Positions 52,001 to 60,202 of a stretch of DNA of 64,000 nt are shown in pieces (within the stretch, counting starts at the first letter, position 1; every line of letters begins with the position of its first letter). This DNA is from Blattamonas nauphoetae. Its lineage: Eukaryota; Preaxostyla; Oxymonadida. Position numbers and translations under genes: made by a program. Where the stretch lies: positions 1 through 64,000 of the forward strand of contig JARBJD010000082.1 in NCBI GenBank assembly GCA_033064195.1, given 5' to 3'. The notes beneath the pieces are model-generated. The model searched no databases, had not been told where the DNA came from, and was given only the letters and a program-made list of their open reading frames with translations.

Positions 52001-54476
52001 TCGTCACATTTTCTGCAGCTTCCTCCTTCGTCATCGTCACATCGTATTCTTGGTCAACCAGAGGAACCACTGCTTCCAGACAGATCCGCACCTCTCCAGT
52101 GAGCTGGTCGATGAGCCCACCTGCTGTCTTCGTCAATTTTGGGCCTTTTGTTTGGAAGACGTCGAGAGTGTGGGAAACAAAGGTAGCCTCTTCTTCATTA
52201 AAAACGAAGTATCCAGCCAGTTGTCCCTCATCAAGTGTGAAGCAATCCTCCACAGTGATGTCCATCGGAGTGTACACCATCACAAAGAGGAACAGATCGA
52301 CGAATGGAGTTTCGCCAGCTTGTGTGTCAGCGGTGTTGTTGGCAAAGATGACTCTGGTGAGGGTGATTTTGGGTGGAACATCGTATATCGCTGTACATCC
52401 TATCTGTCCTCCACCACTTTGTGTTGAGCAGTTTTGGATCAGACAATCTCTGACCACAAAAGAATTCGTGATCTCTGAGATAATTGCACTTCCCATATTT
52501 CCAGAGCATCTTGTGAATGAACATTCAATAAATGTTGCTGTGTCGCTACAGAAGATGGACACACCTCCACCCTCCCCTTGACTCGAACAATCAACAAAAT
52601 GACAGTCGAAAATGAGACATGTTTGTTCAGCAACCAAAGACATTCCTGCACCGGAATAAGTCGTACTGATGTTCTTCATAGTGCAGTGCTCCACACTTCC
52701 CGTCTTGCGCATTTCGAAATAGATGCCTAATCCACTTATCAAGTCGTCACAGTCTGCCACTTCAACGTCGGAGATGGTGCAGACATCGAAGGCACGGACA
52801 CTGAGTGCACCTTCAGAGTAATATTCTTTGGAACAATGTGTGAACTTGCAGTGGGTGATGGTTGTTGGAGCATAGAAATACCGTCCCAATCCATGCCCGT
52901 GATCGCCATGGCAGTCATCGAAGAGACATTGTGTCACTTTGATCTCTCCAGATTGGCTGACCATGTTGGATGCTGGCTCGAAATAGATCCCACGATACAT
53001 CAGATGCGAGAACTCGTTGTTGGAAAACATAAAATTGTAGAAGTTGTTTTTTGAGACGTCGTTGGAGATTGTGATGGCTCCTGAATTGCCACTTGAATAC
53101 TCCGACGACACAGAGTCGGTGAACTTGCATCCTGTGAACGAGATTTTTGTACAGTCATGGAATGAGAAAACAGAATAAGTGTATGTCCCAGTGAACTTGT
53201 CGAACACACAATCCTCACAAGTGAATCCGCCTTGCTGGGCCGAGTTTGCGACTGCTGCAAAACTCAGAGAGGCGGCATCGACATTCAACACACAGCATTT
53301 TGTGAGTTTGATGGCGCCTTTGAAATTTGTGAACACGAGAATCGTGCCAGAGTGTGTTGCATACTTCGCTCCCGTGAAGACACATCCAGTGAAGACTGCT
53401 GCTGTTGACTCTCCTCCACTGTCGGCTGTGAATGTGTATCTCGTCCCATCCACAAAGACGTGACTCGTCTCGTCGGGCATATCGACTGTTCCTGTTTCGG
53501 CGTCGTTCTGGTCGAGCGAGGAGAGGAGAGCGGAGAACGATGTGTTCGAGCACAGCTGACTCCCTCCGAAGTGCACGTCTCGCAGTGTCGATCCAGTCAG
53601 ATGCGAGCTCGTCTCAGAAACATCACAGCCGACCATGCGTTGTGTCAGGCCAGCTGTCCAGATTGGGTTCGGGACGTGTCGCGAGGTGCTCATGTTTTGG
53701 AAGCGATTCTCAACCAGAGACACAGAAAGGGCGCTGATAGGTCCGTCGCTCGCAGGGGTTCCTCTGAGGGACAAGCTCACTCCGTCTGCTCCGACAATTT
53801 CAGTGTTTGAGAATGCCACTCCCACAATTGAGACGGTGTGTCCAGAATGACTGCTCTGATTGGCTGACAGTTCTAAAAGTCCACGAATCATCCCGCTGTC
53901 GCTGTGGAGAGTGCATTTGTTGATCAAAAGTGATGTTCCTCGGCCACCTTCGGAAATGTCGGATTGTTGGACGACGAACGGACTGAGCGAGTATCTCAAC
54001 AATAAGACACAAAATGACAAAGTGAGGTCACTTGAATCCAACACTGCTATTCTGCTGTCAGCGTTTTGGTCCGACATGGCTTCTGAATCGGGGAGGTCGT
54101 TGGATGCTGAGAAGTGAATCCGTTCCACACTGAATGTCGAGTTATGGAGTGCAAAAATCGTTGGACATATCGGTGACACCATGTTTCTCGCAAAAGTATT
54201 CACTGATTGAAGTGAATTGAAAGTGATCTTTGGGAGTTGATTAGCGGCGTTGTTTTCACGCTCAATTCCTTTCAAAACGAGGGAGACATCACGAAGTTCA
54301 ATGCTTCCTCCTGTATAGATTCCTTGTGGAACATGAATCCGATCTAGATCTCGATGATTTGAAGTTTGTTGGGCCAGGTGAGACGTGACGTAGTCGTTCA
54401 GATTTGTTTGGCTAACAGGATTCTGAATGCATAGACTTACACAGACTAGATTCCAGATGATGAGGTTGAAAGACAT
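43041..54476 (-). CDS. Giant beta-helix/Ig-repeat receptor with one membrane span and a kinase-like tail (3,811 aa)
   Basis: One uninterrupted frame from ATG 54476. A signal peptide (MSFNLIIWNLVCVSLC) is followed by about 850 residues of parallel beta-helix type sequence with recurring FTNCSF-like and SGNSGAI-like rungs. About 2,100 residues of Ig/IPT-like beta domains follow (units with LTG..I..G.YTV and FG..YTV), including nearly identical 422-residue repeats. A second short beta-helix region comes next, then a membrane span near residues 3483-3510 (WWLPLIIILAAAILITIVVVV) followed by RRRRK. The cytoplasmic end resembles a protein kinase C-lobe (RWRAPEQ, SVFRLGLVLLEMRTGLVPFG, DCLTLTPADRP). 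HRD and DFG are not present (WVLFDSKDRVCLRLNE stands there), so it is probably a pseudokinase. Surface sensing or adhesion is inferred. Confidence 0.85.
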   Translation of the reverse strand: MSFNLIIWNLVCVSLCIQNPVSQTNLNDYVTSHLAQQTSNHRDLDRIHVPQGIYTGGSIELRDVSLVLKGIERENNAANQLPKITFNSLQSVNTFARNMVSPICPTIFALHNSTFSVERIHFSASNDLPDSEAMSDQNADSRIAVLDSSDLTLSFCVLLLRYSLSPFVVQQSDISEGGRGTSLLINKCTLHSDSGMIRGLLELSANQSSHSGHTVSIVGVAFSNTEIVGADGVSLSLRGTPASDGPISALSVSLVENRFQNMSTSRHVPNPIWTAGLTQRMVGCDVSETSSHLTGSTLRDVHFGGSQLCSNTSFSALLSSLDQNDAETGTVDMPDETSHVFVDGTRYTFTADSGGESTAAVFTGCVFTGAKYATHSGTILVFTNFKGAIKLTKCCVLNVDAASLSFAAVANSAQQGGFTCEDCVFDKFTGTYTYSVFSFHDCTKISFTGCKFTDSVSSEYSSGNSGAITISNDVSKNNFYNFMFSNNEFSHLMYRGIYFEPASNMVSQSGEIKVTQCLFDDCHGDHGHGLGRYFYAPTTITHCKFTHCSKEYYSEGALSVRAFDVCTISDVEVADCDDLISGLGIYFEMRKTGSVEHCTMKNISTTYSGAGMSLVAEQTCLIFDCHFVDCSSQGEGGGVSIFCSDTATFIECSFTRCSGNMGSAIISEITNSFVVRDCLIQNCSTQSGGGQIGCTAIYDVPPKITLTRVIFANNTADTQAGETPFVDLFLFVMVYTPMDITVEDCFTLDEGQLAGYFVFNEEEATFVSHTLDVFQTKGPKLTKTAGGLIDQLTGEVRICLEAVVPLVDQEYDVTMTKEEAAENVTMRVRIENGVTQSNWTSNTKTTVLEYSTKYTITKIVGVVPPSESISNAVFTAPALPWEFDLYATPAFVSFITPHPPPILSVSCEDGLGTDHAWIQLTGMSIAEGTYTVCLTESTLTFNVTFSGSKDSKGQYKSSKASVRLFGDEALLSFGTKYTVKSVADASTLAPVDLVGMIISFTTPAASSRLTGIGEKKLIGDQKDSVSVSLTGADLKNMEYWIETSPSSEVNGAKLSVVFSESSGTLVGKVYSVSGSGVALEYGRTYSITKMTNAENDAVLFVPLSFTVPDEPARLVNVSLTVDANMNTSTLTLTARQLASGEKYVVYLSGTPTEPSGSNEERTVEFEVDGGDVMTSTLDLYPTATIKFGHDYEVTSMKLKSGTEPILRNAGNCSFSTPTEPTRIENGTCRLSADRTEVIVEFTGRALKTGPYKVVVTHNGGSETHTLDGSLNSDGSIEGSHTASLNDADFLIFGETYTVTSATLNTVSILYNSGIDLTIPGLPPIVDASCDVGQGTDHAWIELTGMSIAEGTYTVCLTESTLTFNVTFSGSKDSKGQYKSSKASVRLFGDEALLSFGTKYTVKSVADASTLAPVDLVGMIISFTTPAASSRLIGIGEKKLIGDQKDSVSVSLTGADLKNMEYWIETSPSSEVNGAKLSVVFSESSGTLVGKVYSVSGSGVALEYGRTYSITKMTNAENDAVLFVPLSFTVPDEPARLVNVSLTVDANMNTSTLTLTARQLASGEKYVVYLSGTPTEPSGSNEERTVEFEVDGGDVMTSTLDLYPTATIKFGHDYEVTSMKLKSGTEPILRNAGNCSFSTPTEPTRIENGTCRLSADRTEVIVEFTGRALKTGPYKVVVTHNGGSETHTLDGSLNSDGSIEGSHTASLNDADFLIFGETYTVTSATLNTVSILYNSDIDLTIPDLPPIVDASCDVGQGTDHAWIELTGMSIAEGTYTVCLSESTLTFNVTFSGSKDSKGQYKSSKASVRLFGDEALLSFGTKYTVKSVADASTLAPVDLVGMIISFTTPAASSRLTGIGEKKLIGDQKDSVSVSLTGADLKNMEYWIETSPSSEVNGAKLSVVFSESSGTLVGKVYSVSGSGVALEYGRTYSITKMTNAENDAVLFVPLSFTVPDEPARLVNVSLTVDANMNTSTLTLTARQLASGEKYVVYLSGTPTEPSGSNEERTVEFEVDGGDVMTSTLDLYPTATIKFGHDYEVTSMKLKSGTEPILRNAGNCSFSTPTEPTRIENGTCRLSADRTEVIVEFTGRALKTGPYKVVVTHNGGSETHTLDGSLNSDGSIEGSHTASLNDADFLIFGETYTVTSATLNTVSILYNSDIDLTIPDLPPIVDASCDVGQGTDHAWIELTGMSIAEGTYTVCLTESTLTFNVTFSGSKDSKGQYKSSKASVRLFGDEALLSFGTKYTVKSVADASTLAPVDLVGMIISFTTPAASSRLTGIGEKKLIGDQKDSVSVSLTGADLKNMEYWIETSPSSEVNGAKLSVVFSESSGTLVGKVYSVSGSGVALEYGRTYSITKMTNAENDAVLFVPLSFTVPDEPARLVNVSLTVDANMNTSTLTLTARQLASGEKYVVYLSGTPTEPSGSNEERTVEFEVDGGDVMTSTLDLYPTATIKFGHDYEVTSMKLKSGTEPILRNAGNCSFSTPTEPTRIENGTCRLSADRTEVIVEFTGRALKTGPYKVVVTHNGGSETHTLDGSLNSDGSIEGSHTASLNDADFLIFGETYTVTSATLNTVSILYNSDIDLTIPDLPPIVDASCDVGQGTDHAWIELTGMSIAEGTYTVCLTESTLTFNVTFSGSKDSKGQYKSSKASVRLFGDEALLSFGTKYTVKSVADASTLAPVDLVGMIISFTTPAASSRLTGIGEKKLIGDQKDSVSVSLTGADLKNMEYWIETSPSSEVNGAKLSVVFSESSGTLVGKVYSVSGSGVALEYGRTYSITKMTNAENDAVLFVPLSFTVPDEPARLVNVSLTVDANMNTSTLTLTARQLASGEKYVVYLSGTPTEPSGSNEERTVEFEVDGGDVMTSTLDLYPTATIKFGHDYEVTSMKLKSGTEPILRNAGNCSFSTPTEPTRIENGTCRLSADRTEVIVEFTGRALKTGPYKVVVTHNGGSETYTLSGTLNSNGLIHCSHAASLTDANFLVFGETYSVSSVTLNSKSVLLNANIHLLIPQPPKVTDALFSFTNSLNTTGFVTLTGTGLKLHGNYSVTLENGPTVTVPFTSDTTAISSTLLIGPVGCLQFSTTYTIATITRVDNADDVVVVVGEVTLKTEAKPTNLTIFVDEETGTSDSMCGDSKHPCSFIDDSWRIVSALSISKVQIQIVKSAVQTQSISIPSGGFLILTKAQLGGPTLRIPSTASAGESEGMVVVNGGSVEILSILIVIENQSDSFVFLFGMNSTILLSYSSITGSAQTSNSDTSSDDLCNWPSGMLRLLNCTATVTSSQLTHLSQGAINLEGGRLTVESSAFHDNSPNSTAFPSFRRNIRCLGQGEVTIESLSGGDGLLTGTSAWVSEEECSLKGEHAQRDTPLFIPTLSDSSKCELDSKTKVFSVEVKGEVLIPCGLWLEVVEWTKDKKEGKNVTFELSLATCLSLTENSITLHLAQSLLSSLDNSLEWRGRLIFGNEMRSTNSFLFQKSSADRIAQSVKNNMKWWLPLIIILAAAILITIVVVVLCRRRRKTQKLMKDDVSAEMDAEILEKLEDPEDRDTLMRNDIETSHRQLNTAGIPAEPPSVGISTQKSEEMPSVGLEAVEALVCGEASKVEIVLKRDTLFERLHGRTKQTVDAVEVGKVIVKGLRHLNKSDMFSVALVKWTPHWVLFDSKDRVCLRLNEVTNQTQLDLNGYSVVTDEGERWRAPEQTNGQLTANAERASVFRLGLVLLEMRTGLVPFGEIDATNASRQLCSGLLPPHWQVDEDFMSIVHDCLTLTPADRPLLFEIEERLTQYGKTHAGPMKEHKLMDAEPGDVFHSRPNERLVDH
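45440..51770 (-). repeat. Tandem array, 1,266-bp unit, about five copies
   Basis: Within the receptor gene, marker sequences recur at exactly 1,266-base steps (for example 45856, 47122, 48388, 49654, 50920). Each unit codes for 422 residues, made of four Ig-like domains of about 105 residues. Central copies differ at only a few bases (near 49142, 50161, 50183, 50517, 50536). The outer edges, 45440-45630 and after about 51700, are more diverged. The size keeps the frame. Confidence 0.95.
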
Positions 54477-54961
54477 CTTGCAACCTGCGGTTAAGTAACC
54501 GTTAGTGATGTGTTTGGGATTTGATCATACCCTATATTCGCTCATTTTGATTTCAATTTGTATTGAGCATTACGAAATATATGCGAAGTAAACAAGCATG
54601 TTGATGAATTGAAGCACATAAAAGGATTCAACTGACCCAACTGTTCGTGAATCATAAAGAAAATCGAAACACAGAAGACAAGTCAGAAAAGAAACACAGA
54701 AGTTCCGGAATATGTCCGAGAGAGAGTTTAAACGGAATTCGAGTTATCCAGTGTCGGAAATCCGGTGATGAGAGATGCGTGCAAGAAAAGAGAAGTGTCA
54801 GTGACACTCATTGTTGGAAAAAAATAGTGGTTTTCACCTTTCCGGCAGTTCAAGACGAACAGGTGAAGAAAGAGCAACACTTCGAATCGCTTTCGGAGTG
54901 ATCAACTCTCATTTCGTCCATCAAAGAAAGAAGTGTATTTTCAAAGCAATATGTGAAGAAA
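54477..54961 (-). promoter_or_regulatory. Intergenic region with a possible 5'-UTR intron of the receptor gene
   Basis: On the minus strand 54530-54485 reads GG|GTATGATC...CACTAAC...CCGCAG|GTTGCAAGATG. That is a 46-nt intron-like stretch with a branch-point-like CACTAAC, ending nine bases before the receptor ATG. The rest of the gap holds the receptor promoter and the 3' end of the upstream sensor gene; no other gene seen. Confidence 0.4.
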
Positions 54962-57900
54962 TCAAGACCAATTCATTTCTTGGTCGTCATCGCCGTCGAC
55001 ACATTCCATGAGGTCGAATCCAACCCGTTCCAGCACCGCTGTGACTCCCATCTTCTCCTCCATCCCAACATTCGATCGTTTATAGAACCGGACAACTGAA
55101 GACGGGAGAGCGCTGTCATTCATGTCTGGCACGTTGTTCATTTCGGATTGACTGAGTGTCTGTCGAAGGAACAGCGACAGGTCAGAGTCAGCTGACGCCA
55201 TGTGACCCTGAATCCATGTTGAGATGAACCGCTTCGTCTTTTCCAGCGATGGACGCTTCTTGTCCACGTCTGTCGCGAAATCGACAAGTCTTTTGAAGAG
55301 CAGTGCGTGCTGGCGAGCGTGTTCGCTTCTTTGTGCTGAAGGATACTGCTTTTGTCGCATCAGTTCTTCTTCGTCAAAGAAGATGGAGATTGTGACGAGG
55401 ACGATCTGGTCGAGTGTTTGTTGAACAATTTCGTTCTTTTCTTTCGCCTCGACTTGTTCTCTGAGCGTGTCAAACAACCCGTAAAGCATTTCTTTCGGAG
55501 AATCAATTCGAATCAGACCAGTTCGGAGCTCGTCCGACCATTCTAACGGTTTATCTTCGCCAGAAGTGCTGATTCTGTCCAATTGCAAGACATTTCCATC
55601 AATTTTGGTCAATCTCGTTGAAATCGGAGCGAGGAAGATCGCAGCGAAAAACACTTCCAAAATCGACACAACCACAATCACAACCAAAAGCGCCGTTTTA
55701 AAGATATCGATTCGAGCATCAAGTTCTTCTTGAAGGAAAGCACCGATCTGTTTGAGCGACGATTGTGCGTCTTGGACCGTCAGATTTATCAGAAACGTCA
55801 TGTCATCGTCTTCGTACCGGATTTCGTGATGGTCATCGTGTGATAGTTCCACTGAGCGATCTGTTATCGTCGTCAGAACTTCCAACAACCCGTGGAAATT
55901 CCCCGTAAACTCCCCGAGTCTTTTTTCGTTATCACACCCGACCCTGTTTTCGAGGAAACAGTCATCCACGCGAGTGTTCAGATCCGCCACTTTGCTAAAC
56001 CGTCCACGAGCACCTGAGGTTTCCAGTGAATCGTAGAATTCGTCGCCAGTGTACACATCAGCGCTATTGCCGTTGATGAAGTGTGACCCAACGTACGTCA
56101 GGAAAGTTGCTGTTCTTCGGATGATGTTGTTTTGTTCTTCGCTGTCGTGGACGAATGATGTGTTCCAGAGAATGACACCGGAGTATTTATCGGTGGAAAA
56201 AATGATGGATTGGTCTGATGGATCCATCGGGGGGAAGACGATCGGTCGCAAGCTCAGAATATCGAAGCAGAGAAGCAGATTGAGATAGATGCGACGATAC
56301 CCACTCAAAATGATCAGACGACTCAATTCTGAAATCGATTGCAGAGCGACGAACACCAAAATGAAGAAAGTGTACGACACGAACACGATGAGAAGGGTTC
56401 CGGTGACGAGAGAGACAATGTTGGAGAGTGGAACAACACCTCCGATCTTCTTCAGCTTATCGAGAGCGTCTTCCGTCCTCTCCTCTTCTTGTTTGATCAC
56501 CATCTCTTCGTTCTCTTCCACAGTTTCTTTCTTCGAATTGCTGCTTGTTTCGGAATCCATGTCTGTCATTTGAGAGGAGGATTTGTATCCGGAGTGTTCG
56601 AGTCGCTCGGTCATCGTTCGCGCTGTCTTGATTGAGATTGAGCACACTTTGACCATCTTTGCTCGTCCTTTCTTGTTTGTGCTTCTGATTTTCAATCCGA
56701 GCGGGAGTGTCGCGAGAAGAAGAAGCAGCGCTGTCCCCACTCCCAGCAGGATCATCATTGACATCATTCCAGTCGCCGCAATCGACGAGATCTTCTCCAT
56801 TGTTCTCTGTCCAAGTAGCTTCACCTCTTCCGTGATAACCAAATGAGTGTTCATCTGACATTCCAGCATCGCCAACGTGAACCCATCCCTGTCATCGAAG
56901 AACTCAGCTGACGAATCAGCCAACTCCATTGATCTCTCCTGTGTTCGATAGAACATATTCCTCAATTGCAAATCCTCCCCAAACCGTGTCCCAAGCTTTC
57001 CACCAACCAAATTCTTCGGAACAGAATATGGGATGTCAGATCCTGTGAACCATGTCGGATCACACGCTTTGTAAAAGACTTGGACGTAATTGTTGAATGT
57101 CTGGTAGGCTGGCTTGATTTCATCGATCAGTCCATAAATCAGCCCAAAATACAGTTTTTCTTGATCTGTGACGAGATTTGTGGGGTCGGCGATTTCCATT
57201 GAGAGGTGGGAGAGGGTTGCAAGGAGGTAGGCGATCTCTTCGGCTGACATTGCGGTGAACAGAGTCGCGCGAAGATTTGCAGATTGAACAACAAATCGAC
57301 TGAATGAGTTCGCTGCGATGATGTAAGCAGCGATGGTGATGAGAAGCACTCCGATCAATGAGAACAAGTTCAGCGGAAGAATCCATCTGTCCAAACCTGT
57401 CATTTTCGGCTTGTTTGCTTTGAGCTGGTTGATGAAGAGAGCGAGAGCGGCGGACGATGTATTCGCACTTGCTTGGACCTGTTTTTCCGGCAGTTTTTTC
57501 TCCTCCGTCTGAGATTCTTGTGGGTTGGAGGATTCCTGCATGACAGTGTCATCGTTCATGTCCTCCACTCTGTCCGACTCCTGAATCAGCATGTTTGACG
57601 CTTCTTCATCACACGACACATCTCGCAACAATCTCGCGAACTGCCGCATGACATTTGGATTGTCCGGATTCTCCTTCAACAGTTGGAGATATATCTGAGT
57701 TGCTTCCTGTTCAGCTGCCATCGCCTTCAGAGCGTTGGATTGGACTTTGGCGACATCGACGTTTCTTCGTCCGAGATACATCCACATGACTTGGAGATGG
57801 TTGAGGGCGAGGGAGAAATGTTTCTGGGCCTGCGAGAGTTGGGCTTGGAGGTTGTATAAACGGGAAGAGGTGGAACTATCCTCGCCGCCTTCCGATGAAT

Positions 57901-60043
57901 GAGCGAATGAGTTCACTGCTTCTTCATCGGTGATGGTGAAGGAAAGTTTGGTTTGATCAGATATTTTTTTGGTGCTTTTTGCGATTCTAAGCATTTCAAG
58001 AGAGTTGCCGTGATGTGTTTGAGGTTTTTGAGGATTTCTTTTTTCCATTTCTTTGGTTAGAACGAAGCTAAGCCAGCGATCGGTCCAATCGGGGAACAGT
58101 TCAACAGCCTTTTGGATCTGCACGCCCATTTGATATCTTGCTCCCATATGCTGCATAAGGAATATTCCATAGTCAACCCGAACAGAGGCTTGGAGTCCAA
58201 ACCCATCTTTCGTCACCAGTCGCCTGAAAATGAGATCAACCAAGCGACCCGAGAAATTGTCCGTAGAAAGCTCAGGAATCTGCAGAAATTGGATAGCTTC
58301 GCGGAATTGGAGTGGAGTTTTGATGCTTTTCGCGATGACGGGAACAATATCACGGATATTGTTCTCATCCAAAGGGTTGGTTTGTGGTTGTTTCGGCTGG
58401 AGTCGTTTTGTTCGATCATCCCTCATTTTCTGAAGGAGTGAGACAGTATCACGAGAAGACATCTGGGAAGGGGTGGAAACGAGTTTTGGGAGGCTTGCAT
58501 GAGATGGCTGAAGGAGGATCGTTGGTGCTTGAACCAAACCTGTTGAAGTGGGCGGTTCTGGCGCAGAGGTCAGATTTATCGGCGGAAGGATAGCCACAGA
58601 TGCTGTTTGTGATGGCATTTGGGGAGGATTGATTGTTACTGTTGGGGTTGATGTTTGATTTGGATTGTTGGGCGAGATCATCGATCCAGGACCAAATGTT
58701 TGTTTGGAGGAAGATGAATCAAATGAAGCTACTGGAAGGAGTCTCGTATTATTGGGGTGTGCATATCCGCCCTTTCTATACACATACGTGTCCTGTCCCA
58801 CTTTGAGTGAAAAACCGATCGTATCTGTTCGTGGTAGAACACGGGTAAGCATCTGAGGTGTAGTAGGGGAGACAATAGTCTTTTCATAATCGATTTTGAC
58901 AAGCCAATTGCGGCGGAAAAAGCGGGGGGCGAAGACAAGGCAGCAGATCCAGATTGCGATGGGGACGCCGAAAATGAGGAAATATAACAAAATATTGGGA
59001 AAAATTGCAGATCCGAGTGATGCTGTTAATTTCATGGTCATATCGATGAAAAATGTGCTAATTCCGCCCCATATTGAGCACAAAAATGTGGCGAGAATGA
59101 TGGAGTTCATTTTGGGAGTGTAAAACGGTGGAAACATCAATATAATCATCACTATGACCGCTGAAATACCGATTTGAAGATAGCTATTCACTTTGTATGT
59201 ATAAATCAAGACAGTTCCTGAGAAGAAAAACCATATCGAGGTTATCGAGATAATGATTGCCAATGATCTCCCAGAGCGTGCTCGAAGTAGAGAATGTTTG
59301 GTGAGATCAGATTCAAACACGAAGAAGTGGTACGTGAAAATAAATACGATGTAGATCACGAACACGATGATTCCGATAATCATCAGTGGAAGTTGAGTTG
59401 TCTCCGTGCAGTACGCCAAATTGATATAGCCAGGTTTCAAGTAGCATGAGAATGGTTTTGCGAGAATACCAATAATCGCAAATGAAACGGGAGAGACGAG
59501 AACATACGCAATGATTCTCGTCGCTTTTCCAAAATATCGATGAAGTTGCTTCTCACTCCCGGAAAACATAGTGGTGATCACGAGAAAAAAAAGTGGGAGT
59601 AGTACGAGGAGAACTTCGAGCACAAAGAAGACAACAAGTCTCGGAAAGGAGCTGAGAAAGAATGAGGGGTCGATATGGTCTCTGAAGGTTGTAAAGAGAC
59701 GAAAGATCATACCCAATATATCTCAGTAGAACTTCAAAATATGATCCAGAGGTATACATGCGTTTGAGTGGAAGTGTGAGGAGGTAGAACGTATTTAGGA
59801 TCCACATCAAGATGACGACCCAAGATGGAGGATTGAGTTGATGCTGATGCGAATCACAAACAATACATAAAGAAAAAAGAGATACTTGAATGTAGACATG
59901 AAGTACTTTGAAAAGGCTATGGAATAAGGACGACAATATGAAGGAGAAGACAGAACAAACAAGAGATCGAATTTTCGGAAACGGGTGTACGGAAGTGGTG
60001 ATTCAGTGGTGAATCTCGATGCTGTAGAAGCTAGGTCTGACAT
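54962..60043 (-). CDS. TmcB-like multi-membrane TPR sensor with a C-terminal hemerythrin-type domain (about 1,668 aa)
   Basis: Exons 60043-59961, 59916-59713 and 59681-54962 (introns 44 and 31 nt) close in phase. The N-terminus (MSDLASTASRFTTESPLPYTRFRKFDLF) and about ten membrane helices match protist TmcB/TmcC-like proteins. So does the later TPR-like helix region (AEQEATQIYLQLLKENPDNPNVMRQFARLLRDV). Then come four membrane spans flanking loops that look extracellular. Near residues 1470-1600 lies a hemerythrin-type domain: LEWSDELRTGLIRID, FFDEEELMRQKQYP, EHARQHALLF, FISTWIQGHMASAD. Of the seven di-iron ligands the Glu of EEL, both His of HARQH, the His of GHM and the following Asp are present. 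The first two His (ID.QH and HF..EE) are replaced. An oxygen- or metal-responsive membrane sensor is inferred. Confidence 0.85.
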
Positions 60044-60202
60044 CTGACGCGACTAACCCCTGGTTTTGAGGAGATCCAACCCATCACTGAAAAAAAGACG
60101 AAACCGATTACAAGCTGTTTTCACCTTTTCAACCTCACGGGAAAAAGAAACACATAAGCTTACCAAACATAGAAGAGGTAATGGAAGCTGTAGTCGGGGT
60201 TA

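Noticed and set aside
59700-59720. GGGTATGATC read at first as a start-site motif of the TmcB-like gene
   Set aside because: It works as a splice donor: removing 59712-59682 joins two membrane exons in phase, so the gene starts upstream at 60043.
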